Shown here: piece by piece, positions 1 through 9,977 of the stretch
Numbering within the stretch: position 1 is the stretch's first letter
How the letters are laid out: each line of letters opens with the position of its first letter
NCBI GenBank assembly: GCA_030549205.1
Contig: JAUKTV010000022.1
Coordinates: forward strand, 280,718 to 344,717
Direction of reading: 5' to 3'
Length of the DNA stretch: 64,000 nucleotides
Source: Apiosordaria backusii
Lineage: Eukaryota > Ascomycota > Sordariomycetes > Sordariales > Lasiosphaeriaceae
Position numbers and translations under genes: made by a program
The notes under the pieces: model-generated
The model's database searches: none
Told to the model about the DNA's origin: nothing
What the model saw: only the letters and a program-made list of their open reading frames with translations

Positions 1-571
1 CTCCGTCCCGGGTTTGAGGATATCCTCTTTTGTTCCTGTTGACTCGTCGGCAAGCTTGTGAATGGCAAAGATGGTTCCGACGGAGACGCCGGCGTCGAGG
101 TTGGAGGAGCCGTCGATGGGGTCGCAGGCTACGGCGTAGCGGGCGTCTTTGGCGTCTTTGAAGAAGATGATTTCTTCCTCTTCTTCTGACACCAACAAGG
201 CGCATTTGCCTGAGGAGCGCATGGCTTCGATGAAGAGGTCGTTGGAGATGACGTCGAGCTTCTTTTGCTCGTCGCCGGTGGTGTTGGAGGAGCCTGCCAG
301 GCCGGTGAGGTTGACGAGGGTGGCGCGGCGGATGTAGTAGGCGATGGACTTGAAGGAGAATTGGAGGGCGTGGCACAAGAGGCTGTTTTACAGCAGTGTT
401 AGGTTAGAAATGAGAGAGATATAACGGAGAAAAAAATACATACGTAAAGTCACCAGTGGCCTCCTTGTGCTTGACTTGCTCTTCAGTCAAGAACCGAGTC
501 AAGGTCACAATGTTGGTGTTGACCTTCTCCGTCTCGACCTCAGAGCCGTTGCTAGTAAGTGCTGAAACCAT
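1..571 (-). CDS. fbp1: Fructose-1,6-bisphosphatase, 5' half (runs off the window)
   Basis: This enzyme hydrolyses fructose-1,6-bisphosphate to fructose-6-phosphate, the committed cytosolic step of gluconeogenesis. Exons are complement(444..571) and complement(1..382), with a 61-nt GTATGT..CAG intron. The first 170 residues are visible, starting MVSALTSNGSEVETEKVNTN. They include LTRFLTEEQ near the N-terminus, LLCHALQFSFKSIAYYIR just after the intron, and the family metal and substrate motif CDPIDGSSNLDAG, which carries the two Mg-binding aspartates. The C-terminal half, including the sugar-phosphate-binding region, lies beyond position 1. The start is the first ATG, in line with the family N-terminus. 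The upstream region (572 onward) is long and free of genes, so it probably carries the promoter. Carbon-source regulation is known for this gene in fungi, but I claim no specific binding site here. Confidence 0.95.
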
Positions 572-1869
572 CTTGTCGGTATTGTTGCTGCGAGAAAACA
601 GCTATGTGAGGTTGGTGATGGTGATGGTGTTTGTTGTCGAGGTATAAGTGACGGGATCTACTTATGACGCCGCCAATCCAATCGGGTGAATGGAAACCGA
701 ACTTGACTTATACCCAAGGGTATCAGGGTAAGGTATGTTGGTGATGATGTCGTCAACAACAAGAAGACAACAACAAATATGACGAGGTGGAGATTTGGGA
801 GTAGACCAAAATAAAAAACGGAGAGAGAGAAAAAAGAACAGGAACAAACAATGAAAAGGTCTGAAACGGCCAGAACCAGCCGACTTATCTATTCCTTGAC
901 CCAGACCAAAGAGACCAGGCTTAACACACTGCCTTTCCTTAGAGCCAAAAACACCCGACCGACGGCACAAGGCACCGGTATCTGTGATGTGCAAATCACC
1001 AATCACCAAGCTCGCAACGAGTATCCCACGTTAATTCCGCCCGTCCTTATCCATCCGTCCATCCAGGGATGGCCCCCTTGGTGAGAGCTTTGTACCTTGT
1101 TGAACTCACTGCACCCCGCAACCGCAAGGACGGGGTGTTTGTTGGTGGAAGAGTTCGTAAGGTACCCCAAGGGGCCCCTCAATCGGCCGCCGTCGGCAGA
1201 AGCACGGCTATGGAGGGGTAATGTCTGACATCACATTTGATCATTCAAGCCTGGGCTTTTTTGCCTTTGACGTTGCAAATCCCATCACTCAAGATTCTCA
1301 AACAACCCACGCCTCTTCCCAATTGCCCTTGCGGCATGTCTCAGGTCCATTGCTGTTGGTCTCAACTGTTTACCACGAGAATACATCCATCTCACCTCAA
1401 ATAAATGTCCGTCCTAAACCATCCAGATGTTTGAAGTATTCCCGACAAGATGATTTCCCGGGACGCAAATGCATGCACCTCTGGCCCTCGTCCCGAGCGC
1501 GACCCACCCAATCCGTTCAGATCCGGCATCCAGAAGTCTCGGCATTTGTCTTGGCCTTTTTCAGCCCAGCTTTGACGTAGCCCACCAATCGGGTCGTCCC
1601 ATTCCCCTAGCCATTAGCTAAGCCGCACCATCCTGGCCGCCTTCTCCAGGTTCGACGATTGTTCATCTGACCTGGTCAGCTGGGGAACAGAGGCTTCACA
1701 GCATACTGTTCCTGGCATGGAATCCAATTGTTGGGACGTTGGCTGGGTTGGATTTCTTCATCTGTAGTGGGGAGTGATCTCGTGATATTTCCAGTTTTCT
1801 ATCCCTGGTTTCAGGGGTTGTTGTGTTGTTATTCAACACAACCCCTAACCAGTCTTACAAGAGACCCTT
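572..1869. other. Intergenic: upstream of fbp1 and 3' side of the F-box gene
   Basis: No supported gene. It must hold the fbp1 promoter and 5' UTR, and the 3' end of the neighbouring minus-strand gene. A C/G-rich stretch at 1161-1180 contains CCCCAAGGGGCCCC, a small palindrome with AGGGG/CCCCT cores that resemble stress-response elements. This is only a resemblance. Short open frames here (for example 1221-1580) have no family resemblance and no coding character. Confidence 0.5.
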
Positions 1870-3824
1870 TCACGCAAAGTCCGTATGCATCTGGTAGTTC
1901 ATGTCGAGCCGGTGATACTTTGAGAGTTCCAGTCTCGAACCAGTCCAGCCCGGAGGGCCGCCGCAGTCCTTCAGCTTCGGGAGCAATATTGGTCTGTCGT
2001 TGTGCTTGTATGCATAACCGTCCCCAATCTCCATGAGAGCTGGCGAAACTTGCCTGCTCATGTACCCGCTCCCATCCGCCGTCCGGCCTCTCCAGTCTGC
2101 AAACCCAAAATTTGGATCTACAGTAAGCTGGTCTGGCGGGTAGTTGTTCGGGCAAGGCTCAAGTGTTGCTTCGATAACTCCACCCGAGATGCCAATGTAG
2201 AAGTTGGGCGAGATGTCGGATCCGCGAGCAAGGGACCAGATGCTGGCGCTACTGTTAATCAGTGACCTTGACAGGTAGAACTTGGCGTTCGGTCGATAAT
2301 AGATATGCTTGGAGAACTCGTGGTAGTGGCACGCCCGTCCTCGACTGCACTTATCAGAGCCGGTAAGCGAGCTTGCTGGATCTTTCAAAAACGCTTGAGA
2401 AGGGGCGGGAATGGAGTTCTCTTCAAGCAAGGAAGGCCTGAAGTATGATGGTAAGGCCTGTCCCAGCGAAAGTCAAACACTTTGACTGTAAGGCCATCTC
2501 CACCACCGGCCACGAATCGCTCGGCGCCATATGTCATGAGGGCCTCAGCATCAACCCATGGGTCAACATTATCTTGATACACGGCGTCGAAAGGCGACGG
2601 GGTGCGCAAGTCTTGTAATCTAGGTATAGAAGGTGTCAGTATCCAAGCCAGATGAAATCCTGTATCTGTCAGGTTGACGCACCTGATGGTCCCATCTCGC
2701 CACGCGCTGAGAAGGAGACTAGTCCTGCTGCCTCCGTCGCGGTATACAGGCTCCAGTGAGTTTGGACAAATATTTCCATTGTCTTTGAGCTCAAACTGAG
2801 CCGCAATTGTTGCATTTTTGGCCGCTGTGTGATGAGTGATTCCCGTTGGGGTTAAAGAGAGGTAACGAAGGGGGTTAGATGAACCACTCAAAGCCAAAGC
2901 AATGGTTTCTCCTTGTTCCATCCACCTTGCGCGACTGAGTCTTGAAGTATTCAACGAGAATATCTCTGTTTTTAGATCAAATGTCGCACATGGCTCCAAC
3001 TCGGTGGGGATGTCTCCAGGAAGATCGAATATTACCAGATTGTTCCTGGTGGCAGCTGCTACGCGAGTCTTGGCCCCATGCTGGAGAATATCCAACGAAC
3101 TCACATTCTCTGGCTCTGATGCGTTGTTTGTGTCAGATGCGCTTGTAGAAGTGAACTTGAACTCTGAGATGGGATCGCCAAAACGACCAGGTTCAGCCGA
3201 AATTAGTGATAGCGTTCCGTTGTGTCTTCCGGTGACGATGGCTCGCCCAGTATGGTGTTTGACGATTTTTATTGAGTTGACATCATCGTAGGCTGCTCGA
3301 AATCCCAGTTCCTTTCCATTAATGCGGTGCCATGAAGAATTTGAAAAGTTGTCCACCTCATGGCGCTCGCGGTATCGGGCAACAATGTCCTCCCCGGCAC
3401 CCCATACAACGAGCTCTTCGTGTGTGGCAGGATCGAAGTGAGCATCAACGACAGAATGAAAAAGACCTTTGTGTCCTGCGTTGCCTCTCACGTTCTGTCG
3501 GTGCCGTCTCACATTATCGCCTTGAGGTGAATGTAGTAAAACTTGGAACTGCAAGGCCCGCCGGTCCCAGCATCGACTTTGCCAAGTGAGTGACTGTGCG
3601 AGTTGTTTCCAGGTGTGCCGATTCCCACTCGGAACTGGAATAGATAGAGATGGAAAACTCCGTTCCACGAAATATCGCCAGCCATCGTTATCGACAGCGT
3701 TGTGCAGCTTCTTGCACGTCAGGGCAAGGGCTCGAAGGTCGCGTGCACAGTCGAAGTTGGCAAAAACCAGGAATTGAATCTCCAGGGGGAGATTGGTGAA
3801 GTTTCTGGGCGTCGATGACCCCAT
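1870..3824 (-). CDS. F-box protein with WD-like C-terminal region, probable one-base frameshift
   Basis: The N-terminus, MGSSTPRNFTNLPLEIQFLV, begins an F-box (NLPLEIQFLVFANFDCARDL, then LRALALTCKKLHNAV), the Skp1-binding module of SCF ubiquitin ligases. About 450 residues follow with beta-propeller-like segments such as RAIVTGRHNGTLSLI and LLSAWRDGTIRCVNL. I chose the ATG at 3824, directly before the F-box; an upstream in-frame ATG at 3920 would add a poor, UTR-like sequence. The first frame ends after PCLKRTPFPPLLKRF near 2385. A second frame then continues with SQAFLKDP, ISGGVIEATLEP and DPNFGFADWRGRTADGSGYM to a stop at 1870. Joining the two frames needs one extra base in the G-run near 2402-2409 (+ strand), and gives about 651 residues. 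The substrate is unknown. It is divergently paired with the P450 gene. Confidence 0.75.
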
Positions 3825-4230
3825 CGTTGCCGAACAATAGTAGTAAGTGTTGTTTCTTTTGCAAGTTGATGTGTGTGAAATAAAATTGTATGGAATGAAG
3901 ACGTTGATATCGAATATCAAGCGTTTGCTGCTTCCTTTTGGCTAGGGACCTTGATAGGAACCAATGACATGACGTTGGATGGAGCTTGTGCAACGGATTC
4001 CAGAGTCACCTATCTGTGCTATGACTCAATAAATATGCTAGCCTTAATCGGAGTAGTGTATGTCTTTCTGACCAATGGGAGATCAGCCTTGTGTCTGAAT
4101 CTGGCAACCAGATTACTTGTCCAAGATAAATTGACTCCCAACCTGTCTGCAGTCATCCATCTTCATGCAGTTGGGAGTTGAGCCGCAGGAAAAGAGTCAG
4201 CGATCAGTCAGAGACCCTTTGAAAGCGAAC
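3825..4230. promoter_or_regulatory. Divergent intergenic region, F-box gene / P450 gene
   Basis: A 406-bp spacer between two start codons facing away from each other. It must contain both 5' UTRs and both core promoters. I see no clear TATA box or named operator. Confidence 0.45.
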
Positions 4231-6195
4231 ATGGCTGGTGGCTTTACCGGGCTGGGTTGCGTCGCAGCCGCCTTGTTTGCATTTTTGACCTATCGGTTCA
4301 TCTTTTGGCCTGCATTTTTCTCCCCCCTTGCGCAAATTCCCAATGCCCACTGGTCGGCCCCCTTCTCCCGCTTCTGGATCCTGAGGGTTCGATTCAGTCA
4401 TCGAGAGAATAGAACACTTCATGCCGCTCACCGCCGTCTCGGCGCTGTGGTTCGAGTCGGCCCTAATGAGCTGAGCATTGGTGACCTGGACGGAGTCCGT
4501 ACGGTCTATCAAGGCGGGTTTGAGAAAACTTCTTGGTACTCTGTTTTTGACAATTATGGGTATGTTGCACCATACACAGATAGTTATAATACGTTCAATA
4601 CCTGCCCAAAGCCAGAAGGCCCGGAAACCTGTTCACCAAAAGCTTCAGAAAACATGCTGTACGCCAACCAAGTTCCATAAAGGCGTCTTGCATCCTAGAT
4701 AGGCATTGCATATACTTTTGTATGTGTCTCTGCAGCATGGGTAGGTGTTGAACAGACTTCTGTGTGTGCCAAATGGGCGTTTATATGTGTATTATAGGAC
4801 AGCGGACCTTTTCCCATAGCATGAAAACGCATAGTCTTTCTTTTTACATGCTTACACTCTTCTCATAGTGCTGTCTGCATGTTTTCGGCCCGGCCGTCGG
4901 CGGAACACTCAGCTCGGAAACGGTTGATATCCCATGTCTACTCCAAGTCATACATCCAGTCGAGCCCAGCGACATCAGCGCAAGGCCACGCAATCCTCTC
5001 CGAGAGGCTGTTACCTATTCTTGAGAAATCCACCAAGAACACCCAGCTCCCCCATGGTATCGACATTTACTCGGTATTCATGGCCGCAACGATGGATTTT
5101 ATTGCCGGTTATATCTTTGGTTTGAAGAATGGCACGGATTTCCTCAACGACAAAGCCTACAGGGAACACTTTCTTGAGCTGTACAGGGCTCGTAACGGCT
5201 ATGGCTTTTACGACCAGGAGATGCCGCAGATAACGAGGCTCTGCCGAAAGATTGGTATTCCATTCTGCCCCAAGTGGGTAGATGCTGCGAATAAGGAGCT
5301 TGGGGAGTGGTGCCTACGGCTCTGTGATCAGATATCAAGCTCTTATGATCCAGCTGATTCTGACCCAAAGGACGAGCCTGTGGTTTGGCAAAGTCTTGTT
5401 GGGAATCTTCAAAAGGAAGAATCCACGAAGGGCAAAGAGTCGTTACTGTACCCCACAGCTTTATCCAACTTCAGACTCTCGGTCGCATCGGAGCTTTTCG
5501 ACCATGTGCTGGCAGGCCAGGAAACTGCTGGGTTGGCTCTGACGTATCTGACCTGGAGACTATCACAATCGTTAGAACTCCAGGAACAGCTCAGAACTGA
5601 ACTTTTGAACTTGACACCAAATATGCGGCGCCAAGCGGATGGAACGATGAGTATGCCAGACCCGAAGCAGCTGGACAATCTTCCTCTGCTTCATGCCGTC
5701 CTCACCGAGACACTTCGCCTTCACGCCCCAATTCCTGGCCCACAACCTCGCCAGACGCCTGAGGCAGGCTGTCGTCTCGGCTCATATTATGTCCCAGGAG
5801 GTGTAAGGGTGGCGGCTTTGGCCTACACTCTGCACCGTGATGAGACAGTGTTTCCGGAAGCTGAGAAGTGGGATCATACTCGGTGGCTCCCTGGAGCGGC
5901 CACCGACGAAGAAAGGAAGCAAAGAAACAGGCTGTTCTGGGCTTTTGGCTCAGGGGGAAGGATGTGTATTGGTTCGAACTTTGCGATGCATGGTAAGCTG
6001 CTGGAATATTCACGACGCTTCGAAGTGCCTGACTGACAAGCTTATGCAGAGATGAAACTCATGATCGCTGCAATCTACTCCAACTATACCAGCCACATTG
6101 TGGACGATGATGGTGTGGCGGACCAGTCGGATGGGTATACTTCACGTCCTGCAAACGAGCAGCTGTATCTTCGGTTCGAGAAGGTCGCAATTTGA
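4231..6195 (+). CDS. Cytochrome P450 monooxygenase, microsomal fungal type
   Basis: Haem-thiolate monooxygenase of 532 residues. Exons are 4231..4559, 4869..5992 and 6050..6195; phases match at both junctions. An N-terminal hydrophobic anchor (GCVAAALFAFLTYRFIFWPA) is followed by the proline-containing LAQIPNAHWSAPFSRFW. Other landmarks are the I-helix oxygen-activation motif AGQETAG, the K-helix ETLRLH, and the haem loop FGSGGRMCIG with the axial cysteine at about residue 476. The last exon begins at EMKLMIAAIYSNY, where this class usually continues its L-helix. The first intron is 309 nt, long for this window, and its acceptor at 4868 is chosen by frame and by the common family sequence NYG-xxx-MFSARPS. 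The subfamily resembles benzoate 4-monooxygenase or pisatin-demethylase-like P450s (inference). The substrate cannot be told. There is no partner reductase or cluster alongside. Confidence 0.9.
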
Positions 6196-7483
6196 CGGCG
6201 AGCACGCGAGCATTACAATTTGCTATGTACACCGTGCTTGGGCTTTACATGGTCAAGTAACACAATAAACCCAATAACGCGGCTTCGTGGCATGGTCCAG
6301 ATTTAAATACACTCCAGTCCTTGAACATTCGGATGATGGCGCGAGCCTTGGGGGCAACACCCTCTCTCCCCTTCCAAACATATCGTTTCACTTTCTGAAT
6401 GCCTTCCTTTTTTGAGGTCTTCTTGTATGTACACTGCGTGGCCGGACCCGACCGTACGACAGGCACAGCATCGGGCTCCGAGACATGGTCATCTGCAATG
6501 TCGACTTCGTACATGGGCAATGCAACAACGACGCAGGGAGGGCTCCCCCTTTAGTGCCAAGGTGCATGCCGAGGTGGACAAGGCGCGGGCTTCCCGACGC
6601 CCAAAAGCTTGTTTTACCCCAAGCTTTCTCTTAGCGCATATAACCCGACATCACCTGCCTACCTCGAACATTTGGAAGGTATCATGCAGAACAACTCCAG
6701 GAGTACACCGATATGCGGAAAAAGTGAGACATGAGAGACACAGAGAGGGGTGCTGGTATCGAATATGACGTGTTGACATATGAGGAGGTTAGGACCTCCC
6801 CGCCGAGGGGAAGAAAGCCGGAGGGACACACTTCAGATGATGGGTGCTTTCCTCGAACTTGGAATGGAATTATTCTTCGGGATATTGACAAATGATCCAA
6901 CGTATCTTTTCTCCACTCCAATACATGTTTGAAGTAACATGCCAATCCGACACTGAAGGGAACTACACCTCTGCCCAGCAGCTTGCCCGCCTCTGCTCCT
7001 TCCCCGTTCTCTGCCACCTGCCGGCACTGGCACCACAACCTCAGCTTAAGCAAGCGACTCCCTCGGCATCTTCTAATCTCAACCGTTATCTTGAACAACC
7101 TGGAAGCCCACTCTTCAGTCTTGGACTAGGTGGTCTTTCTCAACCTGACTTTCGCCCGCACTCGCGATCTCCCACGGTCCTACATCAATTACGTCGGTGA
7201 GTGCCATACCTGAGCCTCCCTGCCCATTCATATTACCTTCCCTCAACATATCTTACAATTATTTCTTCCAATATCTAACTTTATCTTCTTCTTCCAGAAC
7301 CACCTCTTCTGGCGACCCTCATCCCTAGCGCAACTTAAACGCCATCAGCCCGACCCAACTGAACGGAAACTCAAAAACCGCGCCTACTGACGGCCACTGT
7401 CCCAGCCCTAACACACTGCCAGATTTTCCTTCGTCTTTTTTTCACTTCTTCTTGCCACCGTAGTCCAACCCGACAACGCAAAA
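6196..7483. other. Intergenic: P450 3' end and transporter promoter
   Basis: No supported gene in about 1.3 kb. The right part is pyrimidine-rich and probably 5' UTR of the transporter gene. Open frames at 6245-6520 and 6682-7098 lack any family signal. Confidence 0.45.
7197..7297 (+). other. Candidate 5' UTR intron of the transporter gene
   Basis: A GTGAGT donor at 7197, a CTAAC branch-like site at 7275-7279 and a pyrimidine tract ending in TTCCAG at 7297 give a 101-nt intron of typical fungal form, about 190 nt before the start codon. There is no transcript evidence. Confidence 0.4.
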
Positions 7484-9157
7484 ATGAAAGAAGACAGCGC
7501 CGACTCGGGCGCCGTCTCCGACCAGTCCAACTCCCAGAAGACCCTCATCTCCTCCGGTAGCCCTCCCATCCTCGCCCAAAATGAGATTCCCTCTGCCATT
7601 GTCGCCAACCCCAACGACCAAGCCCAAAATGGCAAGACACTCTGGCAGCAACTCCTCCCTGTTGTTGCTTGTGGAGCGGGGCTTTTCTCGGATGGCTATA
7701 TCAACAACGTTTGCCTCCCATACCACCCCATTCTGCCTGTGTGCTGCTGACAGAGAAGGGAATAGGTAATCGGCTCAGTAGTAACCGTCCTCAGAGCCCA
7801 ATACGGTACTACCTGGGCCAACTCCACCGCAAAGACCTACCTCAGCGCGATCGCCTTTGTAGGGACGGTGGTTGGGCAACTGTTGTTTGGTTATTTGAGC
7901 GACAAGTGGTCGAGGACGAACGCGTTGCTGCTGTCGACGTTGATTTTGATTGTTTTCACGGCGTTGTCTACCGGGAGTTATTACAAGGGGGATACGGTGG
8001 GTATGTTTAATGTGCTGACCGCTTGGAGGTTTTTTGTCGGGATTGGGATTGGAGGGGAGTATCCCGCGGGGAGTGTTGCGGCGGCCGAGTCGTCGGGGGA
8101 GCTGAAGAGCGGGACGAGGAATATGTGGTTTATTTTGTTTACGAATAGTATGATTGATTGGGTGAGTGATGACAAAAAGAGCAAGGCAAAATGGAGGATG
8201 ACAGGGAAATTGCTGACAATGAAATAGGGGTTTGTTATAGGGGCTTTCGTCCCTTGGCTTGTGGCCGCCGCGTGCCACAACACAAACCTCGAGACGATTT
8301 GGCGAACCAGTCTGGGGATTGGTGTGGTCTTCCCGTTCAGTTTGTTCATCATGCGGTTCTTCCTGAAGGAGCCAGAGGAATTCCAGAAGAACTCGATGAA
8401 ATACGCCCGTACGCCGTATAAACTGGTGTTCAAGTTTTACGGGTGGCGGTTGTTCATTGTCAGTTTGATCTGGTTCCTGTACGACTTCTCGGCGTACTCG
8501 TTTGCGATTTACTCTTCGACGATTCTGGCGAATATCTTTGATGAAAAATCTGCACCTTTGACGACGGTCTTTGGGTGGAACACAGTGATCAATTTGTTCT
8601 ATATCCCGGGCACCATGATGGGAGCTCCGGTGTCGGATTGGCTGGGCCCTAGGAAGGCACTGGCGGTTGGGGTGACGCTTCAGGGGGTGATAGGGTTTAT
8701 CATGGCGGGCTGTTACTCTTCTCTTGCGCAGCCTCAGCTCGTGGGCGCTTTTGCGGTGGTGTTTGGGATTTTCCAGTCGTTGGGGGAGTTGGGACCGGGA
8801 AATAATATCGGGGTGTTGGCCGCGAAGACGTGCGCTACGGGAGTGAGGGGGCAGTATTATGGGGTGGCGGCGGCGGTTGGGAAGCTGGGGGCGTTTGTGG
8901 GGACGTTTGTGTTCCCGTTTATTGTCAAGGCCGGGGGGGAGGATAAGGTGCTGTCGGCGCAGTATCCGTTCTATGTTTCGAGCGTGCTGTGTATATTGAG
9001 TGCGGTGCTGTGCTGGTTTGGTGTGCCTGAGGTTGGGCAGAACACAATACAGGATGAGGACGTGAGGTTCAGGGCGTTTTTGGAGGCAAATGGATATGAT
9101 ACGGGGCAATTGGGTTTGAGGAAGGATGGGTCGATGGTGGTTGAGGAGGCCAAGTGA
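7484..9157 (+). CDS. MFS transporter, GIT1-like glycerophosphodiester/phosphate permease
   Basis: A 12-helix major facilitator, 516 residues, predicted in the plasma membrane. Exons are 7484..7708, 7766..8161 and 8228..9157; both introns are phase 0. After a polar N-terminus, the first helix reads LLPVVACGAGLFSDGYINNV and runs into VIGSVVTVLRAQYG. Family motifs follow: GYLSDKWSRTNALLLSTL (loop 2-3 signature) and FVGIGIGGEYPAGSVAAAE, typical of the phosphate:H+ symporter/GIT1 branch. The second half has YDFSAYSFAIYSSTIL, DWLGPRKALAVG and GPGNNIGVLAAKTCATGVRG. Yeast Git1 takes up glycerophosphoinositol and glycerophosphocholine; the substrate here is inferred from that branch. A possible 5' UTR intron lies upstream. 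Confidence 0.88.
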
Positions 9158-9536
9158 TTTTTAGTTGGGGGTTATCGTGAAGAAATGGATTTATTTGGCG
9201 TTTGAGTGGTGATATATGCTATGGCAGACAATTTATGGAGACGCCGGAGTTAGCTTAACGGAAGAATTCCAGTGATTTGTATTCAAGAGCCTTCTGAATG
9301 GCATCGGAGGTCATATAGGCATCGTATCCTCGCCGGTGAAAGCCTATGCAATTGTTGATTGTTCTTACGGGACTCCTGGTCTGGTGCTCACCGAAACACA
9401 AACACATATGGCTCTCCCTCACAGGCCTTTAGTCAACACGATGTAGCCATGTCACTGTGGTCCTGGAAGATGTGTTCAACCGAGGTTTACAGTTCTTTGC
9501 AAGTCACGTTCTCGTCTGACCTGCATCTCACACACA

Positions 9537-9580
<44 letters not shown>

Positions 9581-9977
9581 CTCCGTGATCTTGGTCTTGA
9601 GGATCTGCGCTGAGCATATATCTTTTCTACCTACCTATCTAATAGTACTCACAAACACCCCCCATCAAACTATGCACCGTTCCCGTACCCCCCAACACGC
9701 CCCCCACTGTCACGAATAACGAAAAAACCCACCCACAATCACCAAACAGTACAATTTCTCAAAAAGTTAAAACGCAGTACTAATACTACAGGCGTCTTTA
9801 CCGCCCCTGTAGAAAAAAACAAATTCCCTCCATAAAAATAGTAATATCATCGCTTCGCTGAATTTAATAAACGCCGTGGTATCAATACCCCCATCCATCC
9901 ATCCATCCACCCATCCCATTCCCTTCCCTTATCCGAATAAAATCCCATTATTTGTATCCACCCCCTCCCCCTAACAA
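9158..9977. other. Convergent intergenic region with long poly-A and CCAT repeats
   Basis: Separates the stop codons of the transporter and the acetyltransferase. It holds a 35-nt A run (9540-9574) and a short (CCAT)n microsatellite near 9894-9915. No gene is seen. Confidence 0.5.
9540..9574. repeat. Poly-A homopolymer, 35 nt
   Basis: An uninterrupted A run by direct reading. It could be a retroposed tail, but no target duplication or retroposed body is seen next to it, so simple slippage is more likely. Its true length may be uncertain in the assembly. Confidence 0.8.

Noticed and set aside
4231..6195. P450 as part of a secondary-metabolite cluster
   Set aside because: Neighbours are an F-box protein and a transporter of the GIT1 type; no synthase, terpene cyclase or regulator is nearby.
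7775..9109. Long minus-strand open frame of 444 codons
   Set aside because: It lies antisense to the MFS transporter, which has motifs, helices and introns. The antisense product is Arg/Pro/His-rich, with no domain, and is a shadow of GC-rich coding DNA.
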